NCBI GenBank assembly: GCA_003023485.1
Contig: PXSG01000077.1
Location: 1 to 24,710, forward strand
Direction of reading: 5' to 3'
From: Halobacteriales archaeon SW_10_68_16
GTDB lineage: Archaea > Halobacteriota > Halobacteria > Halobacteriales > Haloarculaceae
DNA length: 24,710 nt
Within the stretch, counting starts at the first letter, position 1. Each line of letters starts with the position of its first letter. This document shows positions 15,595 to 23,484 of this stretch, one piece after another. The notes under the pieces were generated by a model. It was given only the letters and a program-made list of their open reading frames with translations, had not been told where the DNA came from and made no database searches. The position numbers and the translations under genes were made by a program.

Positions 15595-16634
15595 TGGCGC
15601 TGTCCGGGGTTGCCTCCTTCCTGGTGACCGTGGCGACGCTGGCGTGCATCTACGGGCTGCTCGCGCTGGGGCTGAACGTCCACTACGGCTACACGGGCTT
15701 GCTCAACTTCGGACACGTCGCCTTCTTCGCCGCGGGCGCGTACGCCTCGGCCATTCTGACGATGCCACCGCCGTCGGAGGTCTCCCAGGCCAACTACGTC
15801 CTCGGTCTGGATCTACCGATGCCACTGGGGTTCCCCGTGAGTCTGACGGTCGCGGCGCTCGCGGGAGGCTTGCTGGCCCTGCTCATCGGGTCGACCAGCG
15901 TCCGCCTCGGGTCACACTACCTCGCCATCGCCACCTTCGCGCTCGCGGGCGTCTTCGAGGACGTCCTCGTCAACGAGGCGTGGCTGACCAACGGCACCTT
16001 CGGGATGAACAGCGTTCCCAAGCCCATGCGCGAGTCGCTGGGCGCGATGGGATGGCGCGTGGCCTATCTCGCCTTCTCGGCGCTGACTCTCCTCGGTGTG
16101 TACCTGCTCGTGCGACGGCTCATCGACGCGCCCTTCGGACGGCTGTTGCGCGGGGTCCGCGAGAGTGAGGACGCCGCCCGGATGCTCGGGAAGGACACCA
16201 GCGCCGTGAAACTCAAGTCTTTCGCAATCGGCGGCACCATCGCGGGGTTCGCGGGCGGCGTCTACGCACACTTTATCGGGAGCGTCGTCACCGAGCAGTT
16301 CGTCGCCGGCGTCACGTTCGTCGTGTGGGCGGCCATCCTCCTGGGGGGCGTCGCGAACTCGACGGGGGCCGTCGTGGGGGCGTTCGTCCTGATCGCCTTC
16401 CAGCAGTCCACCCGGTTCATCATCACCATCTACGGGTGGATCCAGTCGGTGCTCCCCGACGTGGCCGGTGCCGCCCTCGCTGCCGTCTTCGCACCGCTTC
16501 CCGACCACCCCTCGTTCGTCCCGAGCGTTCGCTTCATCGTCATCGGCTTCCTGTTCGTGCTCGTCATCCGCTATCGACCCGAGGGACTGCTGGGCGACCC
16601 GAACGAGGTCACCGTCATGGGGGAGGAGGAGTGA
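15594..16634 (+). CDS. livM: branched-chain amino acid-type ABC transporter permease (LivM family)
   Basis: 346 residues with multiple hydrophobic spans. LivM hallmarks are LNVHYGYTGLLNFGHVAFF near the N-terminus, VRLGSHYLAIATFAL, and the ATPase-coupling loop RGVRESEDAARMLGKDTSA. The C-terminus ends VIRYRPEGLLG, as in the family. It pairs with LivH. A Shine-Dalgarno-like GGGGAGGTGA (15578-15587) inside the livH end precedes the ATG by about six bases. The stop overlaps the livG ATG (TGATG), so the genes are translationally coupled. Confidence 0.92.
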   Translation: MALSGVASFLVTVATLACIYGLLALGLNVHYGYTGLLNFGHVAFFAAGAYASAILTMPPPSEVSQANYVLGLDLPMPLGFPVSLTVAALAGGLLALLIGSTSVRLGSHYLAIATFALAGVFEDVLVNEAWLTNGTFGMNSVPKPMRESLGAMGWRVAYLAFSALTLLGVYLLVRRLIDAPFGRLLRGVRESEDAARMLGKDTSAVKLKSFAIGGTIAGFAGGVYAHFIGSVVTEQFVAGVTFVVWAAILLGGVANSTGAVVGAFVLIAFQQSTRFIITIYGWIQSVLPDVAGAALAAVFAPLPDHPSFVPSVRFIVIGFLFVLVIRYRPEGLLGDPNEVTVMGEEE

Positions 16635-17446
16635 TGAGTGCCGACGACGCCACCCCCGATGGGGCCGCCGGGATCGGGACGGCAGTGCCGCTCCTGGAAG
16701 TCGACGGCGTCGTCAAGCGTTTCGGGGGCCTCGTCGCTGTCGACGGCGCATCCTTCGAAGTCGCCGAGGGGTCGATCATGGGCCTCATCGGGCCCAACGG
16801 CGCCGGGAAGTCGACGCTGTTCGACTGTATCACCGGCGCCTACACCCCGGACGAGGGGGCCGTCCGACTCGACGGCGAGGAGATCCAGGGACTTTCGCCC
16901 CACCAGGTCGCGGCCCGCGGCGTCGGCCGGACCTTCCAGACGCCCAAGACCTTCCGCGGGATGAGCGTCCGCGAGAACCTCGCCTTCGCCGCCCGGAACC
17001 AGACCGGCGAACGCGCCCTGGGTGCGCTGTTCCGGCCCGGCCGCGTCGGTGACGAGGAGGCCACCATCCAGGAGACGGTCGACGAGACGCTGGCGTTCCT
17101 GGAACTGGACCACCTCGCCGAGGAGTACGCCAGCGGCCTGTCGGGCGGCCAGCGGAAACTGCTGGAACTCGGGCGGGTACTCATGATGGACCCCGAGATC
17201 ATCCTGCTCGACGAACCGGTCGCCGGCGTGAATCCCGCGCTCACCGACGAACTGCTCGACCGTCTGCACGCGCTGAACGACCGCGGGCGGACCATCCTCT
17301 TCATCGAACACGACATGGACATCGTCATGGGCCACTGCGACCGCGTCGTCGTGCTCCACAACGGCCAGACGCTCGCCGTCGGACCGCCGGACATCGTCCA
17401 GGAGGACGAGCGCGTCGTGGAGGCGTACCTGGGAGGCTACGAGTGA
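16634..17446 (+). CDS. livG: branched-chain amino acid-type ABC transporter ATPase (LivG family)
   Basis: 270 residues. It has Walker A GPNGAGKST (residues 53-61), the LivG-specific GRTFQTPKTF after the Q-loop, signature LSGGQRK (about 168-174), Walker B IILLDEP (about 188-194), the family motif VAGVNPALTDEL, and H-loop EHDMD. The C-terminus ends VVEAYLGGYE, the usual LivG end. It couples ATP hydrolysis to LivHM opening, at the cytoplasmic face. The start at 16634 overlaps the livM stop and follows GGAGGAGG. A longer in-frame reading would run antiparallel in content through livM and is rejected. Confidence 0.93.
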   Translation: MSADDATPDGAAGIGTAVPLLEVDGVVKRFGGLVAVDGASFEVAEGSIMGLIGPNGAGKSTLFDCITGAYTPDEGAVRLDGEEIQGLSPHQVAARGVGRTFQTPKTFRGMSVRENLAFAARNQTGERALGALFRPGRVGDEEATIQETVDETLAFLELDHLAEEYASGLSGGQRKLLELGRVLMMDPEIILLDEPVAGVNPALTDELLDRLHALNDRGRTILFIEHDMDIVMGHCDRVVVLHNGQTLAVGPPDIVQEDERVVEAYLGGYE

Positions 17447-18237
17447 TGAGCGGTACCGACAGGAGTGAAGGAGGTGCGGACGCCGACGCCGAATCGGATG
17501 CTGGCGGCGGCATCGAGACCGTCCGCAGATACCACGACGCGCTGCTCTCGGCCCGTGGCGTCGAGACGGGGTACGGCGACCTGCAGGTCCTCTACGGCGT
17601 CGATATCGACGTCCGGGACGACGAAATCGTGCTCGTGTTCGGCCCCAACGGGGCCGGGAAGTCGACGCTGATGCGTGCAATCGTCGGGAGCCTCCCGGTC
17701 TGGACGGGGACCGTCGAGATGGACGGCCGGGACCTGACTGGACTGGCTGCCAACCGGATGGCCCCCCACGGCCTGGCGTACGTGCCCCAGACCGAGAACG
17801 TCTTCCCGAACCTGACCGTCGACGAGAACCTCGACATCGGAACGATCCACGCGGCGGACCCCGAAGGCCGCCGCGAGGCGATGTTCGACCTCTTCCCCCG
17901 GCTGGAAGAGCGCCGCACACAGGAGGCGGCGACCCTCTCTGGGGGCGAACGGCAGATGCTCGCGATGGCTCGCGCGCTCATGCCCGACCCCGAGGTGCTG
18001 CTCGTTGACGAACCTTCCGCGGGACTGGCGCCACAGCTCATCGAGCGCACCTTCGAACACGTCGACCGCGTCCGCGAGGCCGGGACGGCCGTGCTGATGG
18101 TCGAACAGAACGTCACGGCCGCGCTCGCAGTCGCGGACCGGGGATACGTCCTGGACATGGGTGAGAACCGCTTCGAGGGCGACGCCGCGACCCTACGGGA
18201 CTCCGACCGGGTGCGGGACCTCTACCTGGGGAAGTGA
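17446..18237 (+). CDS. livF: branched-chain amino acid-type ABC transporter ATPase (LivF family)
   Basis: 263 residues. After an acidic, Gly/Asp-rich extension of about 32 residues comes the ATPase domain with GYGDLQVLYGVDIDV, Walker A GPNGAGKST (66-74), Q-loop YVPQTENVFPNLTV (typical of LivF), signature LSGGERQML (about 164-172), Walker B VLLVDEPSAGL and H-loop-region VEQNV. LivF forms a heterodimer with LivG. The ATG overlaps the livG TGA, and an immediately upstream GTG (17443) is the less likely start. It is the last gene of the operon; 31 bp separate it from the convergent broken glcD. Confidence 0.93.
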   Translation: MSGTDRSEGGADADAESDAGGGIETVRRYHDALLSARGVETGYGDLQVLYGVDIDVRDDEIVLVFGPNGAGKSTLMRAIVGSLPVWTGTVEMDGRDLTGLAANRMAPHGLAYVPQTENVFPNLTVDENLDIGTIHAADPEGRREAMFDLFPRLEERRTQEAATLSGGERQMLAMARALMPDPEVLLVDEPSAGLAPQLIERTFEHVDRVREAGTAVLMVEQNVTAALAVADRGYVLDMGENRFEGDAATLRDSDRVRDLYLGK

Positions 18238-18268
18238 GGCCCGGAACCGCCGGCACTCCGCGCTCTGA

Positions 18269-19637
18269 CTACCCCTCGTCCGCCGGGAAGATCTTCCCGG
18301 GGTTGAGAATCCCCTCGGGGTCGAGTGCGTCCTTGATGGCACGCATCGCATCGACCGAGGCGTCCCCGCCCTCGGCGGCGAGGTACTCCTGTTTCCCGAC
18401 GCCGATGCCGTGCTCGCCGGTGGCGGTCCCGCCGAGTTCGATGGCGCGTTCGACCAGGCGCTTCGAGATGGTCTCCCCGTCCGCGACCATCTCGGGGTCC
18501 TCTGGGTCGACCATCACGAAGTAGTGGACGTTTCCGTCGCCGGCGTGCCCGAAACACGCCACCGTGATGTCGAACTCCGCGCCCAGTTTCTTGGCGTCGG
18601 TCACGATGTCGGTGTACTTGCTGATGGGGACCGTGACGTCGCCGGGTGTCAGCGGCGAGAGGTCGGGGTCCCAGGGTTCGAAGGCGTCGGCGAGTTCGCG
18701 CCGGGCCTCCCAGAGATCGGCCATCTCGGCGTCGTTCTCCGCGACTTCGAACCGCTGGACGTCGTGCTCCTCGAAGATGGTCCGGCAAAACTCCACTTCG
18801 CGTTCGATCCCGTGGTTGGCGTGGAACTCCGGGAACACCATCGGCGCGTCCGGGAGGTCAGTGTCGAGATAGTCGTTGGCGATTTCGGCAGAGAGCGCGT
18901 CGATGAGTTCGATCTTCGCGACGTCGACGCCCGACTGGACCGCGTCGACGACGGCCCGGCTCGCGTCTTCGAGATCGGAGAAGACCGCCCGGCCACCCCA
19001 GACCTGTTCCGGCAGGCCGGCCAGTTGCATGGTCGCGCGGGTGATGACACCGAGTGTCCCCTCGCTGCCGACCACGAGGTCCTCGAGATTGTACCCTGCG
19101 GAGGTCTTGACGGCCTTGCTGCCGGCGGTGATGACTTCGCCGGTTGGCAGGACGACCTCGGCTTCGAGCAGCCAGTCGCTGACCTCGCCGTACTTGACGG
19201 TCTTCATGCCGCTGGCGTCGTTCGCGAGCATCCCGCCGACCGTCGATATCTTCCCCGAGGAGGGCAACGACGGGAGGAAGAGCCCGTGTTTCTCGACGGC
19301 CTCGTTGAGCTGGTCGCCGTAGACGCCCGGCTGGACGTCGACCTGGTGGTCTTCCGGCCTGACTTCCAGCACGTCGTCCATCCGACCCATGTCCATGCTG
19401 ATGCCGTTGTGGACCGGGACCGGATTCCCTTCGAGGCTCGTCCCGGCCGCGTAGGGCGTGCGCGGCGAGGACTGCGGAGACGTCCGCTGTCGATTCGGGC
19501 CAGACGATCGCGTCCGGGAGCGATCCCTCCTCGCGGTCTGTCCCCCAGTCGGTCGCGCGCTCGCGCCTGTCACCCCGGCCCCGTGAGATCTGGTCGGGGT
19601 CGAGAACATCGTCCAGAAACGCCGTCTCGTGTGCCAT
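18269..19637 (-). pseudogene. glcD: FAD-binding glycolate/D-lactate dehydrogenase, broken by an internal frameshifting deletion
   Basis: The N-terminal frame begins at ATG 19637 (MAHETAFLDDV) and reads to PESTADVSAVLAA near 19461. The rest is in the +1 frame from TPYAAGTSLEG near 19459 to TAG at 18269. Relatives have about seven or eight residues between these two blocks, within the first part of the FAD (PCMH) domain, and these are missing here. The remainder is well conserved: SSGKISTVGGMLANDASGMK, VVGSEGTLGVIT, a substrate domain, and the C-terminal CFGHAGDGNVHYF, GEHGIGVGK and LDPEGILNPGK. The enzyme would oxidise a 2-hydroxy acid to a 2-oxo acid. It converges on the transporter operon. 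The break disrupts the flavin-binding domain, so full-length product is not expected. Confidence 0.88.
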
Positions 19638-19661
19638 GCGCCAGTGTTGTGGTGTCGGACA

Positions 19662-19666
19662 GTAAA
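19662..19666 (-). promoter_or_regulatory. TATA-like box for the glcD-like gene
   Basis: On the reverse strand TTTAC lies 25-29 bp upstream of ATG 19637. The promoter is retained although the reading frame is broken, which fits recent decay or a sequence error. Confidence 0.5.
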
Positions 19667-19768
19667 GGCTATCCCAGCCCCGACCCGGCCGCCGGACGCA
19701 GTCGATGAAGCTACCCTCGCCCTGTGGACGGCGACAAGGAATTAGGCCCTGGGCCCGAAACGCAGGGT

Positions 19769-20117
19769 ATGGCACTCGAAACCATGGATCCAAACCCGGT
19801 GTGGGTGGCCGACGCCTACGCCGACACGGTGGACGTCCTCGCGGAGTACGGGGACGAACTCACCTTCAAGGTGTGGGGTGGTGACTGGTGCAAGGACTGC
19901 CGTGCGCAGCTCCCCGATTTCGGTGCGGCGCTGGACGCCGCGGAGATTCCCACGGAGAACGTCGTCCACCACGAACTCGACCAGGACAAACAGGGCCCCG
20001 GTGTCGAGGAGTACGGTATCGAATACATCCCGACGGTCGTGGTCGAACGAGGAGTCAGTCCCCATCGCCATCTACCTCGCCGACCGCATCGAAGAGGCGC
20101 TTGGTCCTGTCGACTGA
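19769..20117 (+). pseudogene. thioredoxin-like protein, broken near the C-terminus by a frameshifting deletion
   Basis: The frame from ATG 19769 encodes a thioredoxin fold with active site VWGGDWCKDCRAQLPDF (WCKDC, about residues 37-41) and GIEYIPTVVVER with the cis-proline loop IPT. At about 20046-20056 the reading shifts by +1, and the family-like C-terminus EESVPIAIYLADRIEEALG resumes in the other frame to TGA at 20117. About nine or ten residues of the last strand (typically 'DGEEVARFVE'-like) are absent. In the unshifted frame a basic, unrelated tail would follow. A short AT-rich AATTA lies about 27 bp upstream of the ATG. It is convergent with the YyaL-like gene, 24 bp away. Confidence 0.78.
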
Positions 20118-20141
20118 TGACCGTCGGCTCCCGTCGACCGC

Positions 20142-22343
20142 TCAGTTCTCCGGTGACAGTTGTTCGTCGGCCCACGACAGCGCCGTCTCCAGGTCGTGCT
20201 GGGGCGGCGAGCACGTGAACGACCGGCAGGCATACACCGTCGGCTCCCCGTCACGCGCGCTCCGGTCGGTCCAGACCGGCGGCGACTCGGCCATGTCCAG
20301 CGTCGCCAGCCACTCCTCGTAGGTCGACTCGTCGGCGGGCCGCGGCGCGAGTAACCGGGCCGGCAGATGCTGGTCCGCGAGCGTCTCGTCCCACTCCGCC
20401 GGCGGGTCGTCGGCGACCAGCGTCAGTTCGAGTGCGCCGTTGGCGTAGGTATCGGCCGCGAGGGTGAGCGAGGCGTGCTGGAGGGGATTCGACTCCACCT
20501 TGCTCCCGTGGGTTTCGAGGACGCGCCCGGCCACCTCCTCGAACCGGTCGTCCGGACGGAAGTGGTCCAGTCCGAGCAACAGCGATGCGGCCACGCCGGC
20601 ACTGGAGGGAGTGGACTGGTCGGTGACCTCCTGAGGGCGGGCGATCAGCTGCTCGCCCCCCGCCGGCGTGAAGTACAGCGTCCCCGCGTCGCCGTCCCAG
20701 AAGCGCTCGACGACAGCCTCGGCCAACTCCAGCGCGAACGCGAGGTGGTCGACGTCGCCGGTCACCTGGTAGAGGTCGAACGCCGCCCGCCCGAGGAAGG
20801 CGTAGTCCTCCAGGTAACCGTCGACCTTCGTCTCGCCGTCCCTGTACCGGCGCTGGAGGCGGCCAGCCTCGGTGTCCCAGAGGTGCTCGTGGACGAACCC
20901 CAGCGCGTCGGCCCCGACCGCTGCGTCCTCGTCGTCGAGCACCAGTCCCGCCTCGGCGAGCATCGAGACGGCGAGGCCGTTCCAGCCTGCCAGTATCTTC
21001 TCGTCCCTCGCGGGCCGGGGCCGGTCGGCACGCGCCTCGAAGACCTGCTTGCGGGCCCGTTCGAGTCGCTCCCGGACCTCGTCTTCGGAGAGGTCGTACT
21101 CCGCGGCCAGGTCGGCCACACTCGCCGACCGGGTCAGGACGGTCTGGCCGCCCTCGAAGTTGCCGGCCTCGGTGACGCCGAAGCGGTCACAGAACAGGTC
21201 GGCATCCGTCTCCTCTGCCACCGCGTCGTGAACGCCGACGGGCGTCCAGACGTAGAATGCCCCTTCCTCCTGCTCGCCGGACTCGCCCGCGCTTTCCGCG
21301 GGTCGCTCCGCTCCCCGCTCGCTTTCGTCGCGATCGTCTCCCGACGGGACGACCGCGCTGCGGGCATCCAGTGTGCTGTAGAAGCCGCCGCCGGGGTGCT
21401 GGAGTTCCCGCTGGAGGAAGGCGACCGTCTCCCGGACGGCCTCGGCGTAGCGCTCCCGGCCGGTGAGCTGGTAGCCCGCGAGCATGGCCCGCGGGATCTC
21501 GGCGTTGTCGTAGAGCATCTTCTCGAAGTGGGGGACGACCCACTCGCGGTCGGTGGTATACCGGTGGAAACCGCCGCCGACGTGGTCGTACAGCCCCCGG
21601 TCGGCCATCGCGTCCAGCGTCTCCGCCAGGACCGCGCGGTACTCCTCGCGGCCGGCCCGGTCGTGGGCACGCCCCAGGATATGCAGGCGGCCGCCATGCG
21701 GGAACTTCTGGCCCCGTCCCCAGCCGCCGTGTTCGCGGTCGGCGCCCCTGACGGCGGCCTGGGCGGCCGTCTCCAGGGTGTCGCCCCCCGGTGCATCGCC
21801 GGGCTGGTCGGGCACTTCCTCGAGTTCGCCCGCGATGGCCTGCGTCCACTGCTCGGCGCGGTCCTCGATCTTCCCGCGTTCCTCCGGGTCGGTCCAGGCC
21901 TCCCGGATGTCCCGCAACAATCGGATGAATCCGGGCTGGCCGCGCTTGGGTTCGGGCGGGAAGTACGTCCCGACGTAGAATGGCTTGCCTTCGGGGGTCA
22001 GCCACACCGAGAGGGGCCACCCCCCGTGGCCGGTGACGCGCTGGCAGATAGTCTGGTAGATGCGGTCGACGTCGGGCCGTTCCTCGCGGTCGACCTTCAC
22101 CGGGACGAACCCCTCGTTGAGGAGTTCGGCGACGCGCTCGTCCTCGAAGCTCTCTTCCTCCATGACGTGACACCAGTGGCAGGCCGCATATCCTACCGAG
22201 AGGAAGATGGGGACGTCGCGTTCGCGTGCGGCCTCGCGTGCGGTTTCGTCCCAGGGCTGCCAGTTGACGGGATTGTCCGCGTGCTGGCGGAGGTAGGGAC
22301 TGCCCTCCTCGTCCAAGCGATTGCGCCGCGTGGGGTCTGTCAT
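20142..22343 (-). CDS. YyaL/SSP411-type protein: DUF255 thioredoxin-like domain plus (alpha/alpha)6 barrel
   Basis: 733 residues, somewhat longer than many family members. The N-terminal domain (about residues 1-165) is DUF255: SPYLRQHADNPVNWQPW, then GYAACHWCHVMEEESFED with a CxxC redox motif, and GGWPLSVWLTPEGKPFYVGT. The rest is a glycosidase-like toroid with YDHVGGGFHRYTTDREWVVP, HFEKMLYDNAEIPRAMLAGY and DEKILAGWNGLAVSMLAEAG. A Glu/Ser-rich insert occurs at about residues 335-360. The family is widespread, related to mammalian spermatogenesis protein SPATA20, and has no agreed reaction. A TTTTC element 25-29 bp upstream supports ATG 22343. The gene appears intact. Confidence 0.92.
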   Translation of the reverse strand: MTDPTRRNRLDEEGSPYLRQHADNPVNWQPWDETAREAARERDVPIFLSVGYAACHWCHVMEEESFEDERVAELLNEGFVPVKVDREERPDVDRIYQTICQRVTGHGGWPLSVWLTPEGKPFYVGTYFPPEPKRGQPGFIRLLRDIREAWTDPEERGKIEDRAEQWTQAIAGELEEVPDQPGDAPGGDTLETAAQAAVRGADREHGGWGRGQKFPHGGRLHILGRAHDRAGREEYRAVLAETLDAMADRGLYDHVGGGFHRYTTDREWVVPHFEKMLYDNAEIPRAMLAGYQLTGRERYAEAVRETVAFLQRELQHPGGGFYSTLDARSAVVPSGDDRDESERGAERPAESAGESGEQEEGAFYVWTPVGVHDAVAEETDADLFCDRFGVTEAGNFEGGQTVLTRSASVADLAAEYDLSEDEVRERLERARKQVFEARADRPRPARDEKILAGWNGLAVSMLAEAGLVLDDEDAAVGADALGFVHEHLWDTEAGRLQRRYRDGETKVDGYLEDYAFLGRAAFDLYQVTGDVDHLAFALELAEAVVERFWDGDAGTLYFTPAGGEQLIARPQEVTDQSTPSSAGVAASLLLGLDHFRPDDRFEEVAGRVLETHGSKVESNPLQHASLTLAADTYANGALELTLVADDPPAEWDETLADQHLPARLLAPRPADESTYEEWLATLDMAESPPVWTDRSARDGEPTVYACRSFTCSPPQHDLETALSWADEQLSPEN

Positions 22344-22367
22344 ACCACCGCTCGGGACGGCGCGGAG

Positions 22368-22372
22368 AAAAG
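22368..22372 (-). promoter_or_regulatory. TATA-like box for the YyaL-type gene
   Basis: TTTTC on the reverse strand lies 25-29 bp upstream of ATG 22343, inside the 42-bp gap after the Mrp gene. It is modest in quality. Confidence 0.35.
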
Positions 22373-22385
22373 GGATTGGGACTGA

Positions 22386-23435
22386 CTACACCGACGCGAC
22401 ACGGCGCCGGTGGACGATGCCCTGCATGTTCGCAGTCTTGTGTGCGAACGCCCGGAGCGCGTCGCTGGTGTCACCCTCGCCGAGCACGAGCGGGCGGCCG
22501 CCGTCCCCGCCCTCGCGGACGGCCGGGTCCATCGGGATCTCGCCGAGGAAGGGCATGTCCACGCTGTCGGCCAGTCGCTGGCCCCCGCCCTCGCCGAAGA
22601 TGGCGTGTTCGTTCCCGCAGTCGGGACACCGGAACGACGACATGTTCTCGACGATGCCCAGGACCGGCGTCTCGTGTTCGCCGAACATCCGCAACCCCTT
22701 GCGGGCGTCGTCCAGCGCGACCTCCTGGGGCGTCGTGACGATGACGGCCCCCGAGACGGGGACGCTCTGGAGCAGCGTCAGCTGGGTGTCGCCGGTGCCC
22801 GGCGGGAGGTCGACGACCATGTAGTCGAGGCTGCCCCAGCGGACGTCCTCCCACAGTTGCGTGAGCACCTTGTGGACCATCGGCCCACGCCAGATGACGG
22901 GGTCGTCCTCGCCGACCAGGAAGTCCATGCTCATCAGCTTCATCCCGTACTGTTCGGGCGGGATGATGACCTCGTCCTGGGTGGCCTGCGGGGGTTCGTC
23001 GGCGCCGACCATCCGCGGGATGTTCGGGCCGTAGACGTCGGCGTCGAACAGGCCGACGCGGGCGCCCATGTCGGACAGGCCGGCGGCGAGGTTGACCGCC
23101 ATCGTCGACTTGCCGACGCCGCCCTTGCCCGAGGCGACGGCGACGATGTTCTCCACGCCCGGCAGCACGCGGTCCTCGGGATCGAGCCCCCGGTCGACAG
23201 AGGCGGAGAGGTCCACCTCGTAGTCGAGGTCGGACAGCGCCTCGCGCACCTCGCCGGCCATCGCCGTCTCTGTCGGCGAGTACGGCGCACCCAGCGCGAG
23301 GTCGATGTGGACGACGCCGGCCTCCTCGTCGATCTCGACGCTGTTGACCAGCCCCAGGGAGACGATGTCCTCCCCGAGGTCGGGGTCCTCGACTCTCCCG
23401 AGTCGCTCCTCGGCGTCCGCGACCGTTACTGTCAT
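22386..23435 (-). CDS. apbC: Mrp/ApbC-type iron-sulfur cluster carrier ATPase
   Basis: 349 residues. The N-terminal MIP18/DUF59 domain (about residues 1-85) includes VEDPDLGEDIVSLGLV. The P-loop domain follows with deviant Walker A ASGKGGVGKST (101-111), FDADVYGPNIPRMVG (switch I), YMVVDLPPGTGDTQLT (Walker B/switch II) and the C-terminal CxxC in NMSSFRCPDCGNEH, which in dimeric Mrp proteins holds a bridging 4Fe-4S cluster. It is expected to deliver Fe-S clusters to target proteins in the cytoplasm. A CTTATC element lies 26-31 bp upstream of ATG 23435. It sits between the YyaL-type gene and a histidine kinase, all on the minus strand. Intact. Confidence 0.95.
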   Translation of the reverse strand: MTVTVADAEERLGRVEDPDLGEDIVSLGLVNSVEIDEEAGVVHIDLALGAPYSPTETAMAGEVREALSDLDYEVDLSASVDRGLDPEDRVLPGVENIVAVASGKGGVGKSTMAVNLAAGLSDMGARVGLFDADVYGPNIPRMVGADEPPQATQDEVIIPPEQYGMKLMSMDFLVGEDDPVIWRGPMVHKVLTQLWEDVRWGSLDYMVVDLPPGTGDTQLTLLQSVPVSGAVIVTTPQEVALDDARKGLRMFGEHETPVLGIVENMSSFRCPDCGNEHAIFGEGGGQRLADSVDMPFLGEIPMDPAVREGGDGGRPLVLGEGDTSDALRAFAHKTANMQGIVHRRRVASV

Positions 23436-23460
23436 TGGAAGAGGTAGGCGCCGGCGCGGC

Positions 23461-23466
23461 GATAAG
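23461..23466 (-). promoter_or_regulatory. TATA-like box for the Mrp gene
   Basis: CTTATC on the reverse strand lies 26-31 bp upstream of ATG 23435, indicating transcription separate from the upstream kinase gene. Confidence 0.45.
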
Positions 23467-23484
23467 GGTTGTGTACTGGCCCTC

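Noticed and set aside
16325..16633. Upstream in-frame extension of livG
   Set aside because: It overlaps livM in another frame. ATG 16634 overlaps the livM stop and has a Shine-Dalgarno-like site, as in the other operon junctions.
20367..22385. 672-codon open frame on the plus strand opposite the YyaL-type gene
   Set aside because: High-GC antisense of a conserved gene; no motif, no promoter and no recognisable family.
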